A program made the translations under genes and the position numbers. From Malachius bipustulatus (Eukaryota > Arthropoda > Insecta > Coleoptera > Melyridae): a stretch of 64,000 nucleotides of DNA. Where the stretch lies: assembly GCA_910589415.1 (NCBI GenBank), contig OU342635.1, positions 3,286,001-3,350,000 on the forward strand, in the 5' to 3' direction. Below the pieces are notes generated by a model, which was given only the letters and a program-made list of their open reading frames with translations, was not told where the DNA came from and made no database searches. Of the stretch, positions 45,919 to 57,510 are shown piece after piece. The first letter of the stretch is position 1; each line of letters starts with the position of its first letter.

Positions 45919-47085
45919 ATTAATTAACTGAATAAATTAAACTTTAATACAGAAATTTCTATTATCAAACAAATTACAATAGAGAATGGTTATTGAAAAA
46001 GATTTAGAAAACTTTTTACACAAAAAACAACACAAATTAGCCATAAACCTCATTTATTCTCAACAAAACAATGAAATCAGAAAATATTCATCACTAACGT
46101 ACTTTGGAAACATTTGAATACAAAAATATCAAGGATAATTTCTAACATTTGATATTTCATTTGAATATTTTATGAGCAATGGTTCTATATTGCTGAATGC
46201 AAAGGAAAAGTTATTTAAATTACAAAAACCTGGAATTTATCAATTCAACTGTTCTCATTCCTAAACTCTTACAGACTCAACCATCCAGAAAGAGCAAATT
46301 TTGCAAAACACTTGATAGAAAACAATCACACTCTAACAGCAAACAATAAAATTTAATTACTTCATCATTGTGATCATTATTTTAAATTAAATTTTCTCGA
46401 ATCTCTAGAAATCCACAGACATTTACATAATCAACAATACACAGTAGCATAATAAATGAACAGCTAGACACATCGTTCTTCACTGCTTGATTTTCTTCTT
46501 AATATCAACAACTAAGAAGATTCTGAAGAAATTATATTATGATCTAGTTAGTTCAGTTAAAAATTCATTTAAATCTAGTTACTTGTTTTATGATCACTTA
46601 GGTTACCATGCTGTTGCTATGTTACTTACTATATCAATAATTCTATTTACATACATCCTGAAGATGCTACTTTAAAATAGCGAAACGCGTGTAGGGTTTA
46701 TATTATCCATCAGTATACAGTAGAAGTTATAAAACATTAGCGCTTTATTTATCAATCACCCTGTATAAATAATTAAATTACAGTGGAAACTTGACAAATT
46801 CCACAGATCAATTTGGGCAAAAGCAAGTTAAGAGGGATATCTTAACTGACATTCCCTGACAAAACTCCACTGACAAAAACTTCAAAATGATACCAGGCGA
46901 AATCAGCTGATTTTTCATTTCCAACCGTGGTCCCAGTAGAATTGGAACAGACTGAGAACCAAAAGTTTGAAAAACTGAATTTTTTCCCGTTTCTAGCTGA
47001 AAGTCACCACGCATAAATCGCTATGGATTTACAGGAAATTTTTGTCAATTTTTTTTAACAAGTTTTGTCAAATCAGCCAATCGGT
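45919..47085. other. Intergenic; isolated CACCCTGTATA end at 46757
   Basis: The frame at 46487-46675 encodes 62 hydrophobic residues with no recognised family. An unpaired ATCACCCTGTATAAATAA lies at 46755. Nothing else is recognised. Confidence 0.35.
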
Positions 47086-47086
47086 G

Positions 47087-47202
47087 ATGGCAATCTGGAC
47101 CCCCGTGACCGGGGAACGACTCAATCTCTTCTCAGAGTGCTGATGGGAGCCCCTGCCCCCTCCTACCTATCAGGCGAGCTAAGCCGACAGAATTTATTCA
47201 TC
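47087..47202 (+). repeat. Left copy of a ~110-bp direct repeat, frameshifted
   Basis: From ATGGCAATCTGGAC this segment matches 48045-48150 over its whole length with scattered substitutions; shared words are GAGTGCTGAT and CTACCT-TCAGGCG. The reading frame that is open in the right copy is broken here by a small shift at about 47140. Confidence 0.7.
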
Positions 47203-47455
47203 ACATTGTTACACAAACACTGTTAGAACACAGTACGTTTAGTAAGTTTTCTTTAGTAAGAGTTTTAAATGACATTCTACGAGCGAGCAAAAAAAAATTG
47301 TAACAAGTGCATAATTTCGCGAGTGCTTAACTATCTTACACCGTAGTTACTGTACTATACTTTATCTACCTAACTCAAGTATTCCCACTTTTCAGACTGA
47401 CTGGGACGTTTTGTTATGACAACGTATGTCTAATGTCAATAATTAATAAAAATAT

Positions 47456-47978
47456 GGTCATTATTTACATCCGCATATCCTACAGTTTCACTATGGCACT
47501 TATATAGGGGTGGAGGACATACCTATACAAACACCAGGAAGGTATGCATTTGCTTTGCAAAATTCATGCTTAGCCAAAAAAAAAACGGCACTAAAAATAG
47601 GTTTTCAGAGTACGGTCCTTGCGAGAATCGCGAATAACTACGCCGAGTCTAGGAAGTAACAACTTGACGACAATGCGAACCGCTTTGAAGCGTACAGAGC
47701 AGGACCCGCATTATATCCGCTTTCTCATATCGTATATCCAGAATATCCGGAATCCAGTATCCAGAATCGTGCTACTGTTAATCTCGAAGATTTTCTTTGC
47801 CCTGAAAGTGAAGAAAAAAATAGAAATTCGACCGTAGTGTCAAAGAGGCCTTAGTTGTGACCTTAATATTATTTTGCAATGGCTATTTTTAGCTTCTTAC
47901 CCACCCACTACCTCTATTTCGCGCCTTGGTCCCGAAAAAATTGATGGAACTTAGGATACGTGGATGTAAATATTTACC
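47456..47978. mobile_element. T8-family MITE, 523 bp, perfect 8-bp target duplication
   Basis: AAAAATAT flanks the element at 47448-47455 and 47979-47986. Ends GGTCATTATTTACATCCGC and GTGGATGTAAATATTTACC are inverted. It shares its interior with 31913-32934 (CACTATGGCACTTATATAGG, GAAAAAAATAGAAATTCGACC, TTAGTTGTGACCTTAATAT). The plus-strand frame at 47619-47837 lies in the interior and is not supported as a gene. Confidence 0.85.
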
Positions 47979-48044
47979 AAAAATATTATTGATTATTTCA
48001 TTTTTTTAATGTTGATAAATTAAAAAAAAAACCGCTAACTCGTG

Positions 48045-48149
48045 ATTGCAATCGGGACCTCGATGGCCAGAGAACGATTCAATAGCCTGCTTCGAGTGCT
48101 GATCAGAGCCCTTGCCCCGTCCTACCTGTCAGGCGGGCTGAGCCGATAG
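48045..48149 (+). repeat. Right copy of the ~110-bp direct repeat, 34-codon open frame
   Basis: One frame is open from 48039 to TAG at 48147-48149 and reads, in part, MARERFNSLLRVLI and PSYLSGGLSR. The sequence is more GC-rich than the surroundings. It may be the C-terminal remnant of a mobile-element protein; I do not recognise the family. The two copies sit on either side of the T8 element at 47456. Confidence 0.5.
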
Positions 48150-50162
48150 AAACAGTCGCCTAGGCGGATGTATCTGTCTATTGAATCCGCGAGGCACCCA
48201 TACCAGTCCTGTGTTGAGTGTGATGAACCATATAACTTTATTAAAGATTTGTTTCATTAAAAATACTTGGTCATACTTGGTCAAAATGAACACAAATCGC
48301 GTTTAAATTAATAAAAAAGGGATTCTAATCATCATAATAAATATAAATATCATTCTGGTTACCTTAATCAGAGATTCTTTGTAAATTTACCAGAAACATT
48401 TTAGCCCGTCAAAGCTTATTTATATTAAAAGACATGCAAGAGAAACTAATGTTGCATCAGTGAAAGTTATTTTGCATTAATTAAAACAATTAATTTGTAT
48501 ATCGGAAAAAATAAAGAAAAGTTAATTCACGAAAACAACGAGCAGTTCTCCTTGGTAGACTATCAGATGTATTTTTAAGCATTCTCATAATGAGCTAATT
48601 AAATGTGTAAATGAGTCACATTTATAAGTACCTACATCACAATGATCAATTCAATTTTTTAATGTAATCTTTAAGTTAGTCGCTGATACGTTTATGATCC
48701 ATTTTATATCGAAATACTTCGTATAGTCATGTGAGGAATGTCGAAAGGTCCTTATAATTCACAGGAATTACCATACAAATAATAGTAATTGTATGGAAAT
48801 TGCAGCACATTGTTCCACATAAGAATACTTTAATTAAGTAGGTATTTAGGAACCCGTATGTCGTGGATGAAGAGAGAAGAGAGTTACGAGTTACGTTATC
48901 TAGTTTCTTTGACTATTAAATATCAATTTACTCCATGTATTATTATATTATGATTTAGTTAGGTATATTTAGACTGTTTAAGAAGTAATAAATTTGGTAC
49001 CAGTAGGTATAACAATAATTAAAAGTTATTGAGAAAATTACACGCAACTATTACTTCTATGCAAGTTTTATTATTTCCCTAATTTTGTAAAGAGAACCTA
49101 ACGTGGAGCTATTAAAAAGGTATTAACGGGTCTATTTACAGAACGATTAAAGCACTCATATTATCACTTACCACATTTCTTTGCGATGATATAACACACG
49201 GTAGTTTAGTTGTGTAGCCGTGGTCTACATTAAGTGGAATTGGTAAGAACTGTGGAACGAAAAATTCTCTTCAAAATCCCGTTTCTTATCAGATATGTTG
49301 TGTGGAACAGCCATAATTATTATTATTGTCGTTGAGCTTGTATAACTTTATATACACGCGAATTTACAAGCATATCACGTAAAGGTAATGTAGACTTCTT
49401 ATATGTTGTACAAACAACAAAGAGCAAATAATGGATTTTCGATAGCAAATCTACAAACAAACTTAAACCTTGTTTACCCATTCAGCTATAACTACTCACC
49501 ACTTTTGTGATAAAAATAACTATACAAATCAGTTTTTTTTTATCATAAATTGCAGAATTTACCAGAATTGTTTACATTATACTATAACTATTATACTCGT
49601 ACAGTACCTTACCTAGCAATCGATATGAAAATGAAAGTCTGTACGTAATAACCAAAATTTCAATAACCAAGATGATAAAGTGCTTTTGAAGTAGGTAGCT
49701 ATAGGAAGTATTATGATAAAAAGGAGATATCGTATATTATGTTATCGCTATAACCTCGTCTATACGTATAAAATATACGTGATGTTGACAAAGCTCAGGT
49801 AGGGTCCAATAAATGCTTGAATTTTGAGTTGAAAAAATGCAAAAACAGGTTAATTAGTTCAATAAAATGAGACAAAAATCCAATTAATTATAATGCAATC
49901 AAAGAGGGAAAAACGAAATTTTGTGTGGGTGATGAGGGGTCGATGGTGAGTTTAAATCCAAAAATGCGACCTCATACCCTTTGCGGGAAAACCGCCATTG
50001 TGTTTTTCTCTACAAATTTAATTTTTTTCATACTTGAAATAATTATTTAACTGCAGGTAATTGTTAATTGAGAAAAAATGGATGAAAATCTTGGGTAACT
50101 GTATTTTTTCTATCGCGATCTGAAAATCATTTTAATAAAAGTTGTAGCGTTTGAAATTCTAA
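48150..50162. other. Intergenic, nothing recognised
   Basis: AT-rich with no motif-bearing frame. No repeat match was noticed. Confidence 0.4.
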
Positions 50163-50291
50163 AAAGGGCAGGTATCATAAATTCTTGAGTAAACTGATTA
50201 ATTAGTAGTGTAGTGCAAATTCACAGGGGTAACGCTATAGGATTTCACCTACTCATCAGTTTACTAAAGAATTTATGATACCTACCCTTTT
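50163..50291. repeat. ~129-bp hairpin
   Basis: AAAGGGCAGGTATCATAAAT (50163) pairs with ATTTATGATACCTACCCTTT (50271-50290). The pairing continues through AGTAAACTGATTA / ATCAGTTTACT and the outer TAGTAG / CTACT. The loop is ~40 bases. Confidence 0.75.
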
Positions 50292-50761
50292 CAGATTATA
50301 TTGATCACTTTAATTACACACCATAACCAATAATTCTACCTCTCATTCCTATGGAATAATTTTTTTTATTTCATTAAGGCAATTATTGTTTTGATATTTC
50401 TTTTAGGCCACTTTATCACTAAATTAGAGTTTTTTATCGTACTTATATCGTGTGATTGACAAAATTTTTCATCAACTATTGCCTTGAATAAAATGAGGCA
50501 TGTCTGCCAGATAAAACACAAACAATTGGTAGGTGTGTAAGAGGACTACTAATTCCAATCAAAGATCTACAAATTATGGAACAATAAATAAAAACATGAC
50601 TACTTGCATAATAAACTTATGAAATAATGAAGTTTGTTAGAGTAACTGAACTAACTTGGAACATTAACGACATCTACTGAGTACGTGTGGTGCTGAGTTT
50701 ATTACTAATTTCAATTTGGCATTGGTTGTATTTCAAGGAGGATGAACACCGTGAGTCGTTG
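50292..50761. other. Short intergenic stretch
   Basis: Nothing recognised. Confidence 0.4.
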
Positions 50762-50825
50762 TAGGGTACCTGTATTACCGACACAGACGCTTACAAGCCT
50801 TAGTGTCGGTAATACAGGTACCCTA
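50762..50825. mobile_element. 64-bp hairpin element, TAGGGTACCTG family
   Basis: TAGGGTACCTGTATTACCGA at 50762-50781 is the exact inverted complement of the right end except at the inner edge (GTCGGTAATACAGGTACCCTA, 50805-50825). The loop is ~22 bases. It is the best-preserved of three copies. Confidence 0.85.
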
Positions 50826-51304
50826 AGTCGTGTTATCTCAGAAACTCAGAAAATTCTGTCTTTCTGAATGAGGATTAAATAACATTTCAATTTGACGTTT
50901 CCGTTCGAGTTTGACTTTTTGAATGATTCAATTATCATTTACCATTTTATAATTTCACTTCCAAACCACTAACAGAATTAATAAAGAATGCTGGTCAAAA
51001 ATGGAATAAATAATAAAAAAGTGGCAATTAAGGTAGGTGTTTAGTAATATGTATATGTACCAGTAATTTCAACAGGTTCTTAAATTATAGTCATAAATTA
51101 TGCTTTTCGCAATATCTTTAATATTTTTAGTGAAACTGACAGGAATTGAAACTTAATGACACATGAGAATGACACTAGTTGATGAAAAATTTTGTGGATC
51201 ACACGATATTAATTACACAGATTCTCAAAGTTTAAATTTTTTATCTTTAAAACTAACATATTTATATCGGGAGTGATAGTAAGTGATGGACCATGCACCC
51301 TATA

Positions 51305-52085
51305 CAGTGTGATCATTTAAATCCCTTCTGTTGATTATTCCTGGTCAATAATGTTTAAAAAATTCAGTGTAACATTGTTTGGTTTGGAGGGGGACATCGT
51401 TTGGACACAAAAATCACCCCTGTCGCAACCTCATCATCACGAGGGGGATGGGGTGATATTGAAATTTTGTACAGGAACTTTTTACGGATTATGTTTTTGT
51501 GTGAAACAATATCGAACTACATACCACCTGAAACATTTATTCAAGCGATTCCTCCCTCGCCCCCCCAACAAGCAGGTCAAAATCGAGTGATCCATTTTAT
51601 TTACTTAATTTTATTTTGTTGATTATATTTTTGTGATAAATTATTATTTAATTGTCACAGCTGTCACTTATTTTGACGATAGGATGAATTTGTTTGAGAG
51701 CCTAATTGAGAGAAATAAAACCCTAATTGACAGCTATGAGAATTCAAAAATTGATTAATAAAACAAGCAATAAAATAAAAATTTTATTGATCAATTTTGA
51801 CCTGAATTTTTTGGGGTGAGGGAGGCAAATCGGTTGAAAAAATGTTTCAGGCAGCAATAGTTTGATATTGTTCCACACAAAATCATAATTCGCCAAAAAA
51901 ATCGCGGTTACTGCGTACAAAATTTCAATGTCACCCCTATCCTCTCGCGATGGGGTAGGGTAAAAGTGCCGTAAAAGTTAGGGGGCAATGTAAAAATCTG
52001 TACAAAAGCTGGAGCCTGTAGTAGCTCAAACGATTCTTCAGATATCGCAAAAAAAGTAATAAAAACAATTTTTCTGAACACCCTG
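51305..52085. mobile_element. 781-bp element with long inverted arms, CAG.GTG ends
   Basis: The ends CAGTGTGATC (51305) and AACACCCTG (ending 52085) are next to TA. Arms of ~180 bases pair: TGATATTGAAATTTTGTAC with GTACAAAATTTCAATGTCA (51453, 51916), CCTGAAACATTTATTCAAGC with TTGAAAAAATGTTTCAGGC, and CTCCCTCGCCCCCC with GGGGTGAGGGAG. The ~170-bp centre contains CTAATTGAGAG / CTAATTGACAG words. Frames at 51351-51622 and 51908-52093 read the same arm twice. Confidence 0.7.
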
Positions 52086-52225
52086 TATCTCAAAAACGGT
52101 GCGTTTGCGGACCCATTTTAATAGAAATTTCTTTTCTTAGAATAAGTCGAAAAATCATCTTTATTTTGCACTAGTTGGTAGTTAACACCCTGTATATCCT
52201 ATTGATGTGTAACAGGTTTTTCTAC

Positions 52226-53400
52226 AGGGTGTTCTTATTGGCTGAGTAATGAATACATTGTGTATTTTTTTTCTTTAAATAGAACACTCTGTTATACAGG
52301 GTGTCCCGTATCGTTATGTTCAAAATTTTTGAGCATATAGTAGGCTTAATTGTGAGCCCAAAAAACCCAAAAGTGACAGGTCTATCTTTATTCGTTACGA
52401 AGTTACAGGCCTAAGAAAATTATGACTAGTAAATAACAAGATTCAACTTTGTAAGCCACAAAAATTGCCACACATGAGTAAACGTCACCGAAATAAACAT
52501 TAGTAGAGAGTAGAGGTTCCCCTGCTCATACGAAATGGCATTAGGATTCAAATAGATGCGGCACCAGCATATTTCGGAATTGGTGTTTGTAACTAAATAC
52601 CAGAGAGAAATTATTATTTGATCGTATTCAGCAAGCTGGTCAAGAGATAGGTACGCGAAAAAAGACGAGAAAACTGTTACTTTTGCAATAGGCCTCCGAG
52701 CACAAGCTTGTATTCAGCAAGGAATAGGACATTTTTAACACATGATAAACTAAAGATTTGGTCAATAAAATAAGTTTTATGTGGTTTTCAAAGTTAAATC
52801 TGGTATTTACTAGACATTATTTTCTTAGGCCTGTAACTTCGTAACGAATGCAGATAGACCTGCCACTTTTAGGTTTTTTAGGCTTAGAAATAAGCCTACT
52901 ATATGCTCACAAAATTTGAACATAACGATACGGGACACCCTGTATATTATTTGTATTTTCATATTTCCCGAAAAAATCCAATAAGAATGGTTTTTACAGA
53001 GTTGGTGTTTAAATTGAGAAGTTTGGGAGTTATAAACAAATGAAAAATCGAAATTTTTCATTTTGAAAGCATTGTACGTCGGAAAGGGCTCCATGTCTCC
53101 ATCTTTTAACTTTTCATCTGTAGTTAATTAAAATATTTATACAGGGTGATTATAATTTTCCGAAATCTGATGATTTTCATCACCCTGTATTAAAATTTAA
53201 ATCTTATAGTCGGATACCACGTCAAAAGTTCATATTATGTAAGTCATTTTCCGATTATTGAAACCGTTTCCAATATACCTAAACTGCTTTTAAAATGAGA
53301 AACTGCGATTTTAAAACCATTCTTACTGGATTTTTTTAGGAAATATGAAAAATAATAATATACAGGTCTCCTATATTTAAAAATAGTATTTTTATCAATA
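52226..53400. mobile_element. Second copy of PAL-A, interrupted by another MITE
   Basis: CAGGGTGTTCTTATTGGCTGAGT (52226) opens the ~60-bp left module, and CCAATAAGAATGGTTTTTACAG (52978), GAAAGCATTGTACGTCGGAAA and the centre module CAGGGTGATTATAATTTTCC...CACCCTG (53142-53187) follow the order of the 41128 copy. The right arm (to ~53400) is diverged. The outermost layer (CAGGGTGTCAATTTG) is absent, so this copy represents the inner layers only. Confidence 0.7.
52297..52942. mobile_element. 646-bp MITE with ~150-bp TIRs, inserted in the PAL-A copy
   Basis: The ends CAGGGTGTCCCGTATCGTTA (52297) and TAACGATACGGGACACCCTG (ending 52942) are exact inverses. Arms continue through GTTACGAAGTTACAGGCCTA / TAGGCCTGTAACTTCGTAAC (52391, 52830). 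TA lies outside each end. The interior (about 52450-52790) is not palindromic and is somewhat GC-richer, with no open frame. The surrounding PAL-A sequence resumes directly after TA at 52943. Confidence 0.85.
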
Positions 53401-54659
53401 GATAATAATTAAGTTAAATAAAAAAATGACCATTTTTGCATTTTTTTCTAACTGATGAAAATTTAAGGATTTATTGGCAGGTAACAATTTTTTTATAACC
53501 TTTCATTTTTTTAAAATAAAAGCACCATAAATAATAAAGTTTTGTAGCCGTTCTGGAACTTTTTACCAACCCTGTATATAATAATTCATAATTTACAGAT
53601 CACGAGCCTCGTAATAGCGGCAGCGTTTACCATAAGTTAAGCGATCAGGATCAGAGAGCATCCAGATTAGGCGACCTCTACAGTTGAAATATTAAGTATC
53701 TTATCATGCTGACTGCTGAGATAACACCCTAATCAATTTCTTGCTGTCACATCGTGCATGAATATGGGGGATGTATGAATGTAAATGAGATTATATCAAA
53801 CAGAAATAAATTAATTTTAATAGCCCAAAAAAGCATAGATACCATTCCTTAAATCATTGTATACATATATGTATGTATAAAACATTAGGAAGTTATTGTT
53901 TTATTTGTTGGTATTAGACCTGTTGTTATATTGCAATTTAAAATTTAAATTTTTATGTTAAAACAAAAGTAACTCACCAGAACTGAAGCGACCGCAGGTG
54001 GTATCCGTTTCAACCGAAATAAGATTAGTATCTTGATTTAAACCACTGTCGATACTTGTCACCTTAATTTAAAGAAATAATAACATGGGGTCACTACCAC
54101 GGTTCATTAACGTTCAAATTTCCATAATTCTGTCTTCTAATTCCGGAACGATGAGTGCCGTTTTTTCATTTTTATGGATTTGCTTTTTAGCCTGTCCCTA
54201 CTTAAGTGGGTAGCTACCAGATGCATCCACATGTCTTATAATAGTTTTAAAAGTAATTTGAATGTTAATGATGTAATAATACAAGTGGTGGTATAAAACG
54301 AAACCGCCCCTGGTATTGAGACAAGGATCTTATTAAGTAGTTAATTCGAATGAAATCAAGCATTCGATACAACTTTTTCAGGAAAATGATCTGATAATAA
54401 TACAACACCCGGTCAATCAAGATATGGAATCAGTGTATTTAAATTGACATTTCTGGTAACGATATCGATGTTTATTTTAATAAATGGCATAGCAAAACCG
54501 ATATCTTCTGTTGATTTTGAAAGATTCTTTAGTTATAAGCAGGCAAAAATGATGGAATTAAAATATTTAAACGAGCATACAAATTTCCGTGTTCAGATAA
54601 GAATAAAAATATAGAAATTAAAACCAGGTGAATTTTTGTATAGGATTATTTCAAAATTC
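53401..54659. other. Intergenic; single CCCTGTATA at 53571
   Basis: No gene or repeat family was recognised. Confidence 0.4.
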
Positions 54660-57510
54660 CAAAATTGCGAATTTTTAAAAATGAAAATGGCATTCCACTA
54701 TTTCTTCAAGGTTGCATGACCATATTTCAAGCAGCAGAACCAAATGCGAATTTTTAAAAATTGGTCCACCTCCACCTTTGTCCAAGCAAACTGTTCGTTA
54801 TTTCACCCTCTAAATAAAAGTTACAACTAAATTAACAAAATTGACAGCATCGGCACCAAATGCATTTTTTATGAAATTCAAGCAGCATTCGTTGGTGCAC
54901 GATTTGTCCAACCAAAATTTTCGTTCATCTCACCCCTCCATAAAAAAATTATGACCCAATTACAATATTGACAGCAACACGGAGTGCGAGTTTACGACCA
55001 AAATTTAAACATTTACCGTAGCACCAAATAATAAGGATGATTTATAAAATTCCAACGACATGTCCATCCACGCTTGAATGACCAGCGAAAATTTTATTTT
55101 TTCCACTCTCCAAAAGAAAGTTACGAACCAATTTTTAAAATTGACAGCGTGCACCAAATACGAATTTTTGTAAAATTCACGATTTGTCCACGGTTGTCCA
55201 ACCAAAATTTTCATTTCCTTCTTCTTGATAAACTAATTAATAAAAATAGAACATGACATAACTATTATTATAAAGAAAACAGAATTTTCGCGCAAGTTTT
55301 TCTCGTTTTTCTTTTCCAAAAAGTTAATTTTTGGTTGTTATCCACTTTTATCATTCTCAGGTTCTCACTTTTCAAACGTGATACGTTTGTCCACCGGAAA
55401 TTTTCGTTCATCCCCCCCCTCTTCAAATAAAACTTAGGTGTGACCAAATTTAAAAAAATTGCAAAAGCACCAAATGAGAATTTTTATAAAATGCAAACGA
55501 CATTCGTTTGTCTACACGTTTGTGAAACCACAATTTTCGTTTTTCCAGCCTCCAAAAAAATTACGACTAAATCTTAAAAAATTACAGCACCAAATATGAT
55601 TTTTTTATCAAATTTGTCCATGATTTGTCCACGTTTGCCAAATAAAAAAGTTTCGTTTGCCTATACCATTAAAAAAATCACGCCAAAATTATAAATATGA
55701 CAATAGCACCCCCATTAATTTTCGAACGGGAGACGTTTGTCCACTCGAAATTTTCGTACGTCCTTGTCCTTTTTTCTCAAAGAAAAGTTATGACCAAATT
55801 TCAAATTTTATAAAATGGCAGCAGCACCAAACGCAACTGTTAAATTCAAACGGTATGCGTTTGTTCGTGCGTTTGTGAAACCAAAATTTTCGTTTTTTCA
55901 GGCTCATGCACCAAATACGAATTTTTATGAAATCTAAATGGCATTCGTTTGTCAAACATAAAATTTTCGTTTTACCACCCTTAAAAAAAATTACCAACAA
56001 AATGAAAAAAAAATTATCAACCTCAAATGGCATTCGTTTGTAGACGATTTGTCCACGTTTGTCCAACCTTTTCGTTCGCCCCCCCCCCCCTCAAAGAATA
56101 GTTTGGCCAAATTAAAGAAAATAATAGAAGCCAAAAGATCATTTTCATGAAATGCAAACAGAATTCGTTTGTACACGTTTGTCGAACCAAAATTTTCGTT
56201 TGTCTACCTTTAAATAAAAAATTACGCTAAAAATAAAAAATATGACATCAGAATGAAAATTTTCCATAATTATTTTCAACGGGATACGTTTGTCCCCCCG
56301 TTATTTTCGTTCGTCCCTCCCTCTCAAAGAAAACTTACGAGTTATGGCCAAATTTTAGAAAATGACAGCAGCCCCAAACGTGATTTTTATAAAATTCAAA
56401 CGAATTTGTTTTGAAACCAAAATGTTCGTTTTTTCATCCACCAAAAAAAAAGTTACGACCAAATTTTAACAGCTCACCATATTCGAATTTGTATAAAATT
56501 AGAACGACATTCATTTGTCCATGCACGTTATGTAAAACCAAACTTTTAGTTTTCGTACCCTCCTAAAGAAAGTTAAGGCCAAATTTACGTTTGTCCGCGT
56601 TTGTCAAACCAAAATTTACGTTTTTCCACCTCTCAAAAAATAATTGCGACCAAATTTAAAAACTTCGACATCAATCAAAACTCCCTCCAACAGATATCCT
56701 TAATTCTCAAACGGGATACGTTTGTCTACGATTTGTCCACGTTTGTCCGCTAAAAAGTTTCATTTGTCCACCCTTGAAAAAAAAAGTTATGAGCAAATTT
56801 AAAAAATCTACAGTAGCACCAAATGCGAAGTTTTGTGGAATTCAAACGGCACTCATTCGTCCACGTTTGTTAAACCAAAATTTTCGTTTATTTACCATTA
56901 AAAAAATAAATAAAAAATACAGCAAAATTTAAAAATAGGAAATCAGCAGGTTTGCATTAGGTAATGTTCAAACGGGATATGCTGGACCAACAGAAATGTT
57001 CGTTCCTCCCTCACTATCCAGGGAAACTTTTAACCCTCTTTTAGAAAATATTAGCAGCACCAAACGCGAATTTCTACAAAATTCAAACGGCATTTGTTTG
57101 TCCACACGTCTGTGAAACAAAAATTTTTGTTTTTTAATCTGCAAAAACAAAAATACGACCAAATTTTTAAAATTGACAGCTAACCAGATACGAATTTGTA
57201 TAAAATTAGAACGCCATTCTAATTTGTTCACTATTTGTCCACGTTTGTGAAACCAAACTTTTCTGTTTTTCTACTGTCCAAAAAAAAACTTACGACCAAA
57301 TTTTAAAAATCGACATCAGAACAAAATATACGAATTTTTATAAAATGCAAACGGTACCTATTCTATAAAAATCAACGATTAGTCCATATTGTATGAAATA
57401 TGTTCATGGAAGTGCTGACGTCAAATTTTGCCGTATTTTTAATTTTTTTAATTGGAGGACAAACGAAAATTGTGGTTGGACAAACGTGGTTAAACGAATG
57501 CCAACTCAGC
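54660..57510 (+). repeat. ~2.8-kb degenerate tandem array (~125-bp unit), related to the fold-back element at 40720
   Basis: About 20 units share, in order, GCACCAAATGCGAATTTTTA, TAAAATTCAAACGGCATTCG, TTTGTCCACG, CCAAAATTTTCGTTT, a C-rich TCCACCCTC-like stretch and TTACGACCAAATTTTAAAAA with GACAGCA. Units vary from ~110 to 145 bases. The last unit is inverted (ACAAACGAAAATTGTGGTTG, 57460). Just before it, TGAAATATGTTCATGGAA (57395) matches TGAAATATGTTCATGATT (40865) inside the 365-bp element. Many frames on both strands across the array are shadows of the repeat. Confidence 0.8.

Noticed and set aside
51351..51622. 79- and 73-codon overlapping frames
   Set aside because: They lie in the left arm of the 781-bp inverted-repeat element and are mirrored by the frame at 51908-52093.
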